A stretch of DNA of 64,000 bases from positions 1,843,692 through 1,907,691 of the forward strand of contig JANAVB010006998.1 in the NCBI GenBank assembly GCA_029216955.1, in the 5' to 3' direction. This document shows, one piece after another, positions 35,878 through 46,984 of this stretch. Made by a program: the position numbers and the translations under genes. Source of the stretch: Iris pallida (lineage: Eukaryota; Streptophyta; Magnoliopsida; Asparagales; Iridaceae). The notes beneath the pieces were generated by a model. The model saw only the letters and a program-made list of their open reading frames with translations, was not told the origin of the DNA and searched no databases. Position 1 is the first letter of the stretch. Each line of letters starts with the position of its first letter.

Positions 35878-36474
35878 AGATAATGATATCTCTGTCATCA
35901 TGAGTTCCTTGTGAGCCCACAAGGAAAACTTGACCTCGGAGTGTCCAAGCTAGCACTTACCTAGCTAGCACTCTAGATACTTCCAATTAAACCCCAAACT
36001 TACCTTGATAATTATCCATTTCCTAAAATATCGTATATACTTCTAGGATACTCACTCTATACTTCAAGGATGCTCAATCTATATCTTATATACTTCCTCC
36101 AATATTTTACTAGGATACTCACACTGTATCTTTTAGTGTATTTAATTGGTTGGGTGCCACATTTAAAAAAGTCACCTAGTAGGAAGCATGGATATGACAC
36201 TCGACAATATAGTATAGACAATTATATTAGCCATAAATTGGGGAAATTCAAATTAATAACTAGGAATTCATTTATTACGATACATGATCTTTTTTTCAAA
36301 TAGATTATTGTAAGCCTAGAATCTTGTCTGATTAACTGCCTACGCATCATATAAGTAGTATAATTGCAAGATTGAAACAATAGCTTCTACATTTCATTTC
36401 TCCTTTATTTCTAAAATAATATAGTTAGAATTAGAGACTTGTATAGATAATATAGGAAGAAAAATAGTGTAGGT
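35878..36474. other. Non-coding CACTA interior
   Basis: No supported gene. The phrase CTAGGATACTCAC with a following TATA-rich part recurs near 35632, 36053 and 36112, a weak dispersed repeat. Confidence 0.5.
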
Positions 36475-36640
36475 ATGTCCTTGTCTGTGCGTCAGTGTGC
36501 ATATGTCTGTTCCTGTGTCCGTGTCTATGTCATGACACATGTTAGTATCTGTGTGTCTGTGTCTGTGTCTTAGTATGAATGTCTGTGTCTGCATATTAGT
36601 GTGAGTATGTTTGTGTTCGGGTCTATGTCATGTCAGAATG
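36475..36640. repeat. Degenerate GTGTCTGT simple repeat
   Basis: Alternating GTGTCTGT, GTCCGTGTC and similar units with interruptions. An open frame on the minus strand here is low complexity and is rejected. Confidence 0.8.
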
Positions 36641-36659
36641 AGGGAGATAGGATTAGGGT

Positions 36660-36890
36660 TGGGCATTACCTGAGCGAGAGGAGTCCTCGGGACAGAGAGG
36701 CACCGGGGCCGGGGGTTGAGGGGGGTCGAGAAGGGCCGAGGGGTGTTGACAGGACATAGGGGAGTTGAGGAAGGAGATGAAAGGGGGTCATCGGAGTGGA
36801 GAGGGGCGCCGGGGGCAGGGGATCGTCGGGGGGAGGGGTTCATCGGAGAGGAGAGGGGGTCAACGGAGAGGAGAGGGAAATTTTGGAGAG
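36660..36890. other. Purine-rich, GC-rich block near CACTA terminus
   Basis: The plus strand is strongly G/A biased (runs such as GGGGTTGAGGGGGGTCGAG). Overlapping frames are low complexity. In element orientation it sits just inside the subterminal repeats, where a promoter or first exon of a CACTA gene would be expected; nothing more specific can be shown. Confidence 0.5.
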
Positions 36891-37200
36891 AGCGTACGGG
36901 AGTAAAAATTTAGAAAAAAAATTAGCGACGTTTATGTCTCGCATCACTAAACATCGTTGTATGTTAATAAACTGGCGACATTCAGCTCCATGATCCGCTA
37001 AACGTCGCAGTATAAAAAATAGCAACATTTTTCGACGAATCCGCGATGTTAATACGACGTTTGCTTTCCTAATAATAAACTTGTCTCTAAATAACGTTGA
37101 ATGTTGCTGATAGTGATGTTTAGCAATGTTTTCTTCTGTCGTTGCTAAATATAACAAAAATAGCGATGTTTTACTACGGCGTTGCTATCACCAATATGAC
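36890..37200. repeat. CACTA subterminal repeat region
   Basis: Repeated GCGATGTTT/AAACGTCGC-like motifs in both orientations (e.g. AGCGACGTTTATG, CTAAACGTCGCAG, AGCAACATTTTTCG, TAGCGATGTTTTAC). Such arrays are transposase-binding regions in En/Spm-type elements; that they were bound here is inference. Confidence 0.8.
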
Positions 37201-37214
37201 TTATTTTAGTAGTG
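37201..37214 (-). repeat. CACTA terminal inverted repeat, right end
   Basis: TTATTTTAGTAGTG; on the minus strand the element begins CACTACTAAAATAA. It is followed directly by Tat gag sequence from 37215. Confidence 0.8.
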
Positions 37215-38004
37215 GATGCAGTCCTTGACTCAAGGTGTGTTTGAGATCCGGAACAACCTGACACGCCCAACCTTCGACAAGGGCTCCTATATCTGCCTGT
37301 CCCGATCTGTAGGCGAATGGAGAATCAAACATACCTCCACAGCAGGTATCTTCGAGGATGGTTCATCACACCCTATCCTGGACATCAGCTCCTTCACTAG
37401 CTGAACATCGTACATTGCCTCAATCACCTGCTCATAGCTCTATTGAAAAACTGTTCGAGATGGTGAAAGACCTTCGCAATTGCTTCGAGGCAAAAGACAA
37501 ACAAGTGGAATGCTAGAACCTTAGGATCCCGTAACCCTATCCTCTTGAGTGGAACAATGTGGTTTATCCACCCATGTATAAACCATAGTCACTGAACCAT
37601 TCGATGGAAAGGAGTTACCCCATCAATAACTGGCCAACTTCCACTCTATGATGGAGCTCCTGCCAAAAGAGGATGTCCTACTCAGAGCCTATTTATCGAA
37701 GCACTGAAGGGGGTAGCCTACGACTGGTATTACAGCCATCCCGATAATTCCATCCCTTTTTTCGAGGATTTGAAGCGCCTTTTCCTTTCCCTATTCTATG
37801 ATGGCAGAAAAGATGACCATGTCTTCTCTTATGGAGATTACTCAGAAAGAGAAGGAGTCAGTCCGGGCCTACATTGAACGCTTCCGGCAGGCGTATTTAA
37901 GGCTACCATCTGGCATCCTCGAGTCTGTGCTAATGGACTCTTGCAGGAAGAACATGACATCGACAGTCAAACTTTGGGTTGATGTCACCCGGTATACAGA
38001 CTGG
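37215..38004 (+). pseudogene. Tat element gag, N-terminal part (broken)
   Basis: The capsid-like part of gag, with frames shifting several times. Recognisable pieces are FDGKELP, NFHSMMELLP, the run AYDWYY in frame with SHPDNSIP (~37710-37760), and VRAYIERFRQAYLRLPSGIL (~37860-37920). The last frame runs to DVTRYTDW at 38004, where element D is inserted, and resumes in frame at 46224. Several stops precede it. The left side is cut by the CACTA insertion at 37214, so the true N terminus is not in the window. Confidence 0.8.
38000..38004. other. Target-site duplication ACTGG, left copy (element D)
   Basis: ACTGG precedes TGTAGTGCCCC at 38005 and recurs at 46219-46223. Removing D with one copy rejoins Tat gag in frame. 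Confidence 0.93.
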
Positions 38005-39661
38005 TGTAGTGCCCCGTCCCTACATCGTGTCCCGTTTTCGTCCACGGGGAGCACGAGAAAGGAACATTGTCGCTATCGATTCGGTCGTGACCGATAGATC
38101 GGAATCGGCCGAGTCGATCGAACGGGAACGGTTGAATTAAGATCCATTCCACGTTATGGAATGGCTTCTTCAAAACCAAGTCCCATATTCTGCGGGTTGC
38201 ACCTTGAGGATTGGCTCTGCGGCTGAGTCGGGAGAGACCTCCCGTTGTTCTGGTTTTCATGCCGCACTTGATTTGGCTTTGGCTTTAGTTTTCGTGAATG
38301 CGTTTTTCGTGAATATTTTCGATGGGTTTTTGTGACGCATTTTTGAGCTTCGCATTCATATCGAATATTCTTGAATTATACAGTATTCTAATCAGTTGCT
38401 TATGCGATTGTAGGTAATCGTGTAGGCGACGTCAGTGCAGCCAACCGGTCGCTCGCTTGAAGCAAGCCTAAGGCGAGTGGCTGACCTCCTTCGTCTTGTC
38501 CCTGTACTTCAAAAACTCAATATGTGAAGTAAAATCAATGTTTGTCATAATAATATAGAATCAAAGAAATCATGGCACGATGCATCACGAAACACTTGCT
38601 ATCGAACTGCCGGTATTGAAAATAGAAAACGTATTTTTTATGCAAATTCACTTAGACTATGCAAAACAATGAATGAATCGATTAACGTTTATCGCAACGA
38701 TACGGCTAAGTAAGCAAATGAAAATTACAAAAGAAAACGGTCATTGGACAACTTGTCGACAAGGTGTATTTTTCTCGAACGGCTGCCTAGGCCAAGGGAC
38801 CGATTCGGCCCGGGAGGACCGAGTATAGCTAGCGCCAGCCTTTCGTCTGCGTAGGTTATACGGGAACTTTTGCACAGGGCTTGCTACCCGCCGCGAAAGG
38901 GTCGCCGTCTAACCAAGCTATTGTCCGAGATGGCTTGACATTGCCAGTAGCCTCTACACCCTTTCACTGTTTAACAAATTCACGTGACACGGGATGAATA
39001 TGATAGTTGCTTAACGTTATACAATTTCATATGCTTGCCTCAAACATGTTAACTTGCAAATCGAGCAGGATGGTTAGAAAGATCACAAAAATAGCTAGCT
39101 AACATGTTTACAAAACTTCTTGAATCAAATGCAGAGCTTGGATTTTAATTAGCCATTCGCCAGTACATGTGATCATATTGATCCTCGCTCTTCGCAGGTC
39201 CCGCGAACCAGGAAGGACGTGCCAGCTAGCTCGACGGTGTTCGTGATTTTGAAGCTTCGGCCGTGCGTCGAAGACTTTTCCTGCGACTCTACTTTTGAAG
39301 ACTCTCGACAGTCTAAGGAAGATGACTCAGCATCCCTACCATCCAGGTCACTGGAGTACTTTATTGTATTTGAGGGATATGTACAATGTATGGAACGACT
39401 ATCTCATCGGCACTCTTTTGTAATCGAGTCATGTTGTAGCCCGTGCAGCATGAGTCTTGTACTAGTGTCTGTAAAAGATGTTCATTATCAATAAAGAATC
39501 AAGTTTCCTTTACTTAATATGTGACCCAATTTGTCTGCGTACTCTCTTAGGTCTCATGTCTCGGATTACCTTATGACTATGCCTTGTACGATCGCAAACT
39601 AGGTTCGTACGGCATCACGCCCGGGGGACGACTATCAATTCGATGGTATCGGGGCATGACA
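38005..39661 (+). repeat. 5' LTR of element D (1657 bp)
   Basis: Starts TGTAGTGCCCCGTCCC and ends ATCGGGGCATGACA. A polyadenylation-type AATAAA lies at 39490-39495, conserved in the other LTR at 46047-46052. A frame of ~90 codons near 39219-39494 is also open in the other LTR (45800-46051). It covers the part just before AATAAA and has no known domain, so I do not call it a gene. Confidence 0.93.
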
Positions 39662-39664
39662 TAA

Positions 39665-39678
39665 TGGTATCAGAGCAC
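39665..39678 (+). other. Primer-binding site, initiator tRNA-Met type (element D)
   Basis: TGGTATCAGAGCAC starts three bases after the LTR and matches the common plant primer site complementary to the 3' end of initiator tRNA-Met (TGGTATCAGAGC). Confidence 0.85.
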
Positions 39679-39819
39679 GGCTTTACGTACTTGGCCTCCA
39701 GTGTCGAGTTCTAGTCTCAAAACCATTGACCTCATGTCGATGAGATGAGTTGTTCCATACGCTGAACCCTAGACATTTTTGAAACTAACGAGAGTCGCCT
39801 TTCCTTTTTCCCTGCAGTT

Positions 39820-41170
39820 GTGGGAGCTCAGGCGGAGGACGAGACGAGCACTTCCAGCGGCTCGAGTGCTTCTAGACTCGAGCATTCCGTCAACCCAATG
39901 GGAATGACGCCTACCGTAGCCGGACCTTCCGGCGACCTGATGCAACGTATGCTGCAAATGCTTGAAATACAGCAACGTCAAAATGAGCTCCATCGTCAGC
40001 TAGCGGAGGTTTGTCACACTCAATTTGAGAATCGGTTCGAGGCTCAATTCAAGCTGCAGCAGCAGTAGCTGAATACCCTCCAGCAAATCCTACAATCTGT
40101 CTGTGGCAACAACAACAATTCGACGATGACGCCTGCCGTGACCCCGTCTGCGGTTCGATCCAACGAAGCCGAACCAGAGGCACCCGTGCTCTCACCCACG
40201 GCACTGAAAAGTTCCAACTTTGATGTGTCAAAATTCACAAAAAGCTGCCGTACTTCCTTTAACGGCACAGAAGATCCCTCGGTGGCGATCAACTGGTTGG
40301 AGGAGCTGAAAGATAAGTTCGAGCTTCTGGGTGTCGAGGACTCAAAGAAAGTCACGTGTGCTCAATTTCTACTTTGAATGAACGCACACGATTGGTGGGC
40401 TGTGCAGAAGTGGGTTATTCGACGTAAAGACGGGACGTTGACGATCTCCTGGGCTACATTCAGAAATGCCTTTAAGACCAAATATCTTTCTGTAGCCGTA
40501 CGACAGAAAAAAGAAAATAAATTTATGCAATTGAGGCAAGGGAATATGATAGATAGTGCGACAGTATGCGGCTGAATTCAACAAACTAGCCAAATTTGCT
40601 GGAGATTATCTGCCTACCACTGCAAGTCGAGCTCGACGATTCGAAGTGGGCCTGGATTCTACTATCCGTGCTCACGTTTTGGTGCCTGAATACAAAACTA
40701 TGGACGAGGCACTCAACCATGCCCTCCGTCTGGAGTCCGAGTATCCTCCTGCTACTACCGACGATGTTTACTATAATAACAAATGTCATAGTAATGCGGG
40801 AGGCAACAACGCACACAATCGTCAAAACCGCAACAACGGAGGCGGCAACCAGACGAAGGATCGAGTAGTCTGCACTTTCTACCACAAGGAGGGGCACTTG
40901 GTCAACGAGTGCCAATTGAAGAACGGTGCGTGCCTCGGGTGTGGCCGAACTGACAACATCGTACGCAACTGTCCAAAGAAGCCAAACCAGCGCCCCCAAC
41001 AACACCATCAGAACCGAGGCCAAGCACCTCGGACTCCACCGACCGCACAATAGAATGGCCAAGACCGTCGCCCCAATGCTCAGGGCCGCGTCTACGCTAT
41101 GACTCGAGATGAAGCATTTACATCTGATTCAGTCGTGACAGGTTTACTGTAATTCAATAATAAACCTGCT
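39820..41170 (+). pseudogene. Element D gag (broken)
   Basis: A Gln-rich N-terminal stretch (LEIQQRQNELHRQLAEV) is followed by a capsid domain (~40230-40750: SFNGTEDPSVAINWLEELKD, NAHDWWAVQKW, KTMDEALNHALRLE) and two zinc knuckles (40870-40975). Both knuckles have lost a ligand: the second Cys of the first is Tyr (CTFYHKEGHLVNEC) and the His of the second is Asn (CLGCGRTDNIVRNC). Stops at 40066 (CAG to TAG), 40375 (probably CGA to TGA) and 41051, with a frameshift near 40555. There is no ATG at the start of the conserved frame. A branch-like CTAAC (39785-39789) and a pyrimidine tract ending in CTGCAG (39798-39817) lie just upstream, as in a 3' splice site. Confidence 0.9.
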
Positions 41171-43044
41171 CGTGTATTATTTGATTAAGGTGCCACGCAT
41201 AGTTTTATATCGGCGGACTTTGCCGCCGAGCACAAATTTTTCCTGACACTGCTGGGCCTCGATCTCACTGTTAACGTACCGCCGGGCATGCCACTACTTG
41301 TAAATTTAGTCTGCGGAGACGGAGTCATCTGTATAGGTGGTCAAAAGATCAGTCTCGATGCGATAGTTCTAGATATTAAGGACTACGAAATCATTCTGGG
41401 GATGGATTGGCTCGGTCCGTGCAACGCAACCGTAGACTACGCTGAAAAGAAGGTCACATTTGGTATACCTGGAGTGCCTGAATTCTGCTACTCGTGTGGT
41501 GAGGCGTAGCCGACCTGTATGGTGATCTCGTAATATCTGCTCGATGGATGCTGCATTCCGGGTGCGAAGGCTATCTAGCTTCCATTCGAGACATACGACA
41601 GGATGGTGCAAACGCGGGTAAGACCGACGTTGTGGTAAAATTCCTCGATGTGTTCCTGGAGGAGCTGCCCAGCATGCCGCTCGATCGAGAGATTGAGTTC
41701 ACTATCGATACATTCTGCGATACCCGACCGATCTCGAAAGCCCTGTACAGAATGGCCCCTGCAGAGCTAAAAGAACTCAAAGTGCAGTTACAAGAGTTGC
41801 TCGACAAGGGATTCATTCGACCCAGCATCTCGCCCTAGGGAGCGCCCGTGCTGTTTGTCAAGAAAAAGGATGGCTCTATGCGTCTTTGTATCGACTACCG
41901 CGAGCTGAAAAAAGCCACCGTCCGGAACAAATACCCCTTGTCCCGTATAGACGATTTATTTGATCAGCTTCAAGGATCTACCGTGTTCTCTAAAATTGAT
42001 CTGCGCTCGGGTTACCATCAACTCAAGATCAAGCAGGAAGATGTGCCAAAGTCTGCCTTTCGCACTCGTTACGGCCATTACGAATTCCTGGTAATGTCGT
42101 TTGGCCTAACGAACGCCCCTGCTGCCTTCACAGATTTGATTAATCGAGTGTTTCGACCATTCCTCGACAAGTTTGTGGTAGTCTTTATCGACGATATACT
42201 CGTCTACTCGAAGAATAAGCAGCAACATACTAAGCATCTACGGACCGTGCTTCAGACCTTTCGAGAAAATCAGTTGTATGCAAAGCAAAGCAATTGTGAA
42301 TTTTGGATGAGTAGCGTCATATTCCTCGGACACATCATTTCAGCTGAAGGCATCGCGGCCGACCCAAAGAAAGTTGAAGTCATTGTCGATTAGAAGCGGC
42401 CAACGTTCGTCGTTGAGATTCGATGTTTCCTTGGCTTAGCGGGATACTATCGACGCTTCGTGAAAGACTTCAAGAAGATCGCATCGCCCCTGACTCGCCT
42501 CAGCCAAAAAGGAGTCTCATTTGACTGGTCAGACGACTGCGAAGCTTTATTCCAAGAATTAACGCAATGACTTGTCTCGGCCCGGATACTCGCACTTCCA
42601 GAAGGGACTGAGAGTTTTCAGATATTCAGCGATGCGTCCGGTCAGGGCTTGGGGTGTGTGTTGATGCAGCGGAACAATGTAATATCTTTTGCTTCCCGAC
42701 AGCTAAAGCCGTACGAGAAGAACTACCCTACTCATGACCTGGAGTTAGCGGCGATTGTGTTTGCGTTGAAATTGTGGTCTAACTATCTCTATGGCGTGGC
42801 GTGCACGATCTATACCGATCACAAGAGCCTCAAGTATCTATTCACGCAGAGGGAACTGAACTTGCAGCAGAGGCGTTGGCTTGAACTGATCAAGGATTAC
42901 GACTTGACTATCGACTATACGCCAGCGAAGGAAAATGTTGTGGCGGACACTCTGAGTCGGAAGTACATAGCCTCGCTATCCATCGACCGCAGACTGATAC
43001 GCGACCTAGAAGAGATGGGCATCGAACTTCGAGTCCGATTCTGA
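41171..43044 (+). pseudogene. Element D protease, reverse transcriptase and RNase H (broken)
   Basis: The protease active site is destroyed: TAA follows FD at 41187, where Thr, Ser or Ala before Gly is expected, although GATHSFIS and IILGMDWLGP remain. RT spans ~41740-42400 with [29 protein letters not shown] and catalytic FIDD (~42190). RNase H spans ~42580-42960 with [34 protein letters not shown] and ADTLSR. Stops at 41837 and 42391 replace TGG; those at 42568 and 43042 fit CGA. From 41848 to 43042 one frame is kept, broken only by these stops. Confidence 0.93.
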
Positions 43045-43047
43045 AAT

Positions 43048-44508
43048 GTGCAGTTGGCAAAGTTGCAGTTAGAGCCGAGCTTGCATGAAAAGATCAAGAC
43101 CGCTCAGAAGGACAATTCGTACCTGAAGAAAATGCGAGAGCTAATCTCGACGGACAGGACGATCGACTTTGCGGAAGACGAAACCGGCATGCTTCGATTG
43201 AAGGGTAGGCTATGCGTTTCGGATGATTCAGAACATAGAAAGGAGATACTGTCGGAGACGCACTATACAAAATATACCTTGCATCCCGGTAGCACGAAGA
43301 TGTACAAGGACCTCCGCACGAACTTCTGGTGGCACGGGATGAAAAGAGATATGGCACTTTTCGTGTCGCAATATATGGCCTGTCAGCATGTGAAAGATGA
43401 GCACCAGAGAACGGGTGGAGAGATGCAGAATCTGGCGATTCCAGAATAGAAGTGGCAACACGTGTGCATAGATTTTATTGTTGGTCTGCCGAAGACGCCA
43501 CGGGGAAATGATGCCATCTGGGTCATCGTCGATCGACTAACCAAGTCAGCGCACTTTATTGCCATCAAAGTTACTTTGAGCGTTGATCGCCTGGCGCAGA
43601 TTTATCATGATGAGATAGTACGGCTGCAAGGAGTTCCAGTATCCATCATCTCCGATCGGGATTCACGATTCATGTCGCGATTCTGGAGTAGCCTTCAGTC
43701 GGCGCTGGGTACCAAGTTGCAGTTCAGCTCAGCTTACCATCCTCAGATCGACGGCCAAACGGAGCACGTCAATCAGATTCTCGAAGACATACTACGACTC
43801 TGCACAATTGACTTCAAATCAAGCTGGGACAGTCATCTACCTCTGGCCGAATTCGCATACAATAATAGCTATCAATCCAACATTCAAATGGTGTCGTATG
43901 AAGCCTTGTACGAACGTAAGTGCCGATCACCATTTGCTGGGACGAAGTCGATAAGCGGCAGATTCTCCGGCCGGAACTGGTGGAACAGACTATACAGAAA
44001 ATTTGGCTCATTCGGGAAAGACTAAAGACTGCGCAGAGTCGTCAGAAAAGCTATGCGGACTTTCATCGTCGACCCCTCCAGTTTCAAGAAGGCGATCACG
44101 TATTTCTCAAAGTGTCGCCCATGCGGAGAGTTACTCGGTTCGGCACAAAGGGGAAGTTGAGTCCGAGATTCGTTGGGCCGTTCGAAATACTCAAACGGGT
44201 CGCCCCAGTTGCCTATAAAATTGTCCTACCATCGGTGCTAGAAGGTGTACACAATATCTTCCACGTCTCTCAATTGCGAAAGTACGTGCACGACCCAAGC
44301 CACGTGGTAGATTTTGGCTAGCTGGAGCTAAAGTTCGACTTATCCTACGTTGAAGAGCCAGTTCAAATCTTAGAATGTAAGGATAAACTGCTGCAAAATT
44401 GAGCGATCCCTCTCTTCTGCTTCTTCTGGAGGAACCATTCGGTCGAAGAGTCGACGTGGAAGCTTGAATCGGAAATGAAGGAGAAATTTCCTTCATTGTT
44501 CTCGTAGA
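43048..44508 (+). pseudogene. Element D integrase with chromodomain (broken)
   Basis: In the zinc finger (43255-43420) the first Cys is replaced by Tyr (YMACQHVK instead of CLVCQHVK). The DDE core is kept: Asp in CIDFIVGLP, Asp in ISDRDSRFMS, Glu in DGQTEHVNQ. GPFEILKRV lies near 44180. The chromodomain (44345-44508) has VEEPVQILE and FFWRNHSVEESTWKLE and ends FPSLFS with TAG at 44506-44508. Breaks: TAG at 43447 for TGG, a frameshift near 43935, TAG at 44320 (fits CAG) and TGA at 44399 (fits CGA). Confidence 0.92.
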
Positions 44509-44562
44509 GGTAGGTTCTATCTTAAAGTTTCGACGATAAAACTTTTTATTAGATGGTTATGG

Positions 44563-46218
44563 TGTAGTGCCCGTCCCTACATCGTGCCCCATTTTTGTCT
44601 ACGGGGTGCGCGAGAAAGGAACACTGTCGCTATCGATTCAGTCGGAACCGATAGATCGGAATCGGCCGAGTCGATCGAATGGGAACGGTTGAATTAAGAT
44701 CCATTCCACGTTATGGAATGGCTTTTTCGGAACTAAGTCCCATATTCAGCGGGTTGCGTCTCGAGGATTGGCTCTGCGGCTGATTCGGAGAAACCTCTCG
44801 TTGCTCTAGTTTTTATGCTGCACTTGATTTGGCTTTGGCTTTGGTTTTCGTGAATGCATTTTCGTGAATGTTTTCGATGGTTTTTCGTGACGCATTTTCG
44901 AGTTTCACATTCATATCGAATATCCTTGAATTATACAGTGTTCTAATCAGTTGCTTATGCGATTGCAGGTGATCGCGTAGGCGACGTCAACGCAGCCAAC
45001 CGGTCGTTCGCTTGAAGCAAGCCTAAGGCGAGTGGCTGACCTCCTTCGTCTCGTCCCTCTACTTCAAAAACTCAATATATGAACTAAAATGAATACTTGT
45101 CATAATAGTTTAGAATCAAAGAAATCATGGCATGATGCTTCACAAAACACTTGCTATCGAACTGCCGGTATTAAAAATATAAAACGTGTTTTCTTATGTA
45201 AATTCACTTAGACTATGCAGAACAATGAATAAATCGATTAATTTTTATCACAATGATACGGTTAAGTAAGCAAATCGAAAGTTCAAAAGAAAACGGTCAT
45301 TGGGCAACTTGTCGACAAGGTGTAGTTTCCTCGAACGGTTGTCTAGGTCAAGGGACCGATTCGACCCGAGAGAAACGAGTATAGCTAGCGCCAGCCTTTC
45401 ATCGGCGTAGGTTATGCGGGAACTTTTGTATAGGGCTCGCTAACCGCCAAGAAAGGGTCGTCGTCTAACCAAGCTATTGTCCGAGATGGCTTGACATTGC
45501 CAGTGGCCTCCACACCCTTTCACTGCTTAACAAATGCACGTGACACGGGATGAATATGATAGTTGCTTAACGTTATATAATTTCATATGCTTGCCTCAAA
45601 ACATGTTAACTTGCAAATCGAGTAGGATGGTTAGAAAGATAACAAATATAGCTAGCAAACATGTTTACGAAACTTCTTGAATCAAATGCAAAGCTTGGAT
45701 TTTAATTAGCCATTCGCCAGTACATGTGATCGTACTGATCCTTGCACTTTACAGGTCCCGCGAACCAGGAAGGATCTGCCAGCTAGCTCGACGACGTTCG
45801 TGATTTTGAAGCTTCGGCCGTGCGTCGAAGACTTTTCCCGCGACTCTACTTTTGAAGGCTCTCAACAGTCTGAGAAAGATGACTCAGTATCCCTCCCATC
45901 CAAGTCACTGGAGTACTTTGTTGTATTTGAGGGATGTGTGCAATGTATGGAACGACTATCGCATCGGCACTCTTTTGTAATCGAGTTATGTTGTAGCCCA
46001 CGAGGCATGAGTCTTGTACTAGAGTCTGTAAAAGATGTTCACTATCAATAAAGAATCATGTTTCCTTTACTTAATATGTGATTCAATTTGTCTGCGTACT
46101 CTCTTAGATCTCGTGTCTCTGATTACCTTATGACTATGTATTGTGTGATCATAAATTAGGTTTGTACGGCATCACGTCCGGGGGACGACTATCGATTTGA
46201 CAGAATCGGGGCGTGACC
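44563..46218 (+). repeat. 3' LTR of element D (1656 bp)
   Basis: Starts TGTAGTGCCCGTCCC. The preceding tract (44528-44562, TTTCGACGATAAAACTTT and TTATTAGATGGTTATGG) is a degraded version of the family polypurine region. Ends GGGCGTGACC followed by ACTGG. Confidence 0.93.
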
Positions 46219-46223
46219 ACTGG
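46219..46223. other. Target-site duplication ACTGG, right copy (element D)
   Basis: Partner of 38000-38004; Tat gag resumes in frame at 46224 with IAFIIDVEAVE. Confidence 0.93.
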
Positions 46224-46980
46224 ATCGCATTCATTATCGACGTCGAAGCTGTCGAGCTGAAGGCGCACGATGCTCGCCTTCTAGGGGTCAGCTTTCCGGC
46301 ATTCGAGGACAAAGGAAAACACACCGCCAATAACAACAATAGTGGGCACGAGCAAAAGGGAAAGAATGTATTAACTTTAAATACCTCCAAGGGTGCGTTG
46401 GCTCCTGTTCAGAAGCCATCGGCCGCACCAAGACAGAAAGAGGTCAACTTCTTCAATGATAAAGATACTCTGCAGCCCTTTGAGGTGCTGATGCAAGGCG
46501 ACAAGATCAAGTTGCCTGATCCTAAGCACCCTGATGAGGTGGACAACGTAGGCAACCCCATGTATTGTTATAACCATCGGTTCGTCGGGCACCCAACCCG
46601 AGACTGCTACATACTAAATAGTTACATCCATTTCATTATCAATACAAATGTTCTCTCTCTCGATTATGATAACAAAATGGTCTCTGTGAAAATGGTGTCT
46701 CTCTAGTTTGGCAGCCTGCCGCTGACTGAAGCTCAAGATGGCATCGTCCCTATCCCAAAAACGAGAATGAAAGTAACCAACCTTCCACCGACTTGTGACA
46801 ACGTGAGTGGGCTGGTGCCACTCACCACATCCCAAGGCGAGATCAAATGGGTTCACCCAGATCTGGCTACAAAACTAATTTAATTAGGGGTACGTCCTAC
46901 CTCCAAAACCAAAAACAAGATAACCAAATCTTGTCGAATGGTCACTTCCCCTTTGGAGGATGCCCTTCCAGAATAAACAT
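46224..46980 (+). pseudogene. Tat element gag, C-terminal part
   Basis: The frame continuing from 38004 runs open to 46706 and holds ELKAHDARLLG, a low-complexity Asn/Gly/Lys stretch and a Cys-His segment (CYNHRFVGHPTRDCYIL, ~46564-46614) resembling the CX2-3H..H..C motif of Tat gag. After a TAG at 46704 the frame continues with FGSLPLTEAQDG and SGLVPLTTSQGEIKWVHPDL to about 46980. The expected role is particle formation and RNA binding. It is non-functional because of the stops and inserted elements. Confidence 0.8.
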
Positions 46981-46984
46981 GTTC

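Larger units (their letters stand above)
32471..37214 (-). mobile_element. CACTA (En/Spm-like) DNA transposon, decayed; right terminus present
   Basis: A Tnp2-type transposase relic lies on the minus strand. The right end TTATTTTAGTAGTG at 37201-37214 is the complement of a CACTACTA terminal repeat. Next to it, 36890-37200 is packed with short subterminal repeats around AGCGATGTTT and AACGTCGC in both orientations. Three bases GAT (37215-37217) would be the target duplication. I found no matching CACTA end to the left. Either it is lost, or it lies beyond the LARD-like nest and outside the window, in which case the nest sits inside this transposon. The right flank is Tat gag sequence, so the transposon inserted into the Tat element. 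Confidence 0.82.
38005..46218 (+). mobile_element. Element D: complete-length Tekay/Del-type Ty3/gypsy in Tat gag
   Basis: An 8.2 kb element: LTRs 38005-39661 and 44563-46218, initiator-Met type primer site, gag-pol 39820-44508 ending in a chromodomain, and ACTGG duplications. Its LTRs, leader and gag differ clearly from B and C, so it is another family of the same lineage. About 17 substitutions in a 195-base LTR sample make it one of the older insertions. Its last LTR base is changed (GTGACC instead of GTGACA). Confidence 0.95.

Noticed and set aside
36628..36993. Pro-rich or Gly/Arg-rich small proteins near the CACTA end
   Set aside because: Composition-driven frames in a purine-rich block; no conserved motif.
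39219..39494. Frame of ~90 codons open in both LTRs of element D (also 45800-46051)
   Set aside because: Lies just upstream of AATAAA in the LTR and has no known domain; two related copies staying open over this length is not strong evidence.
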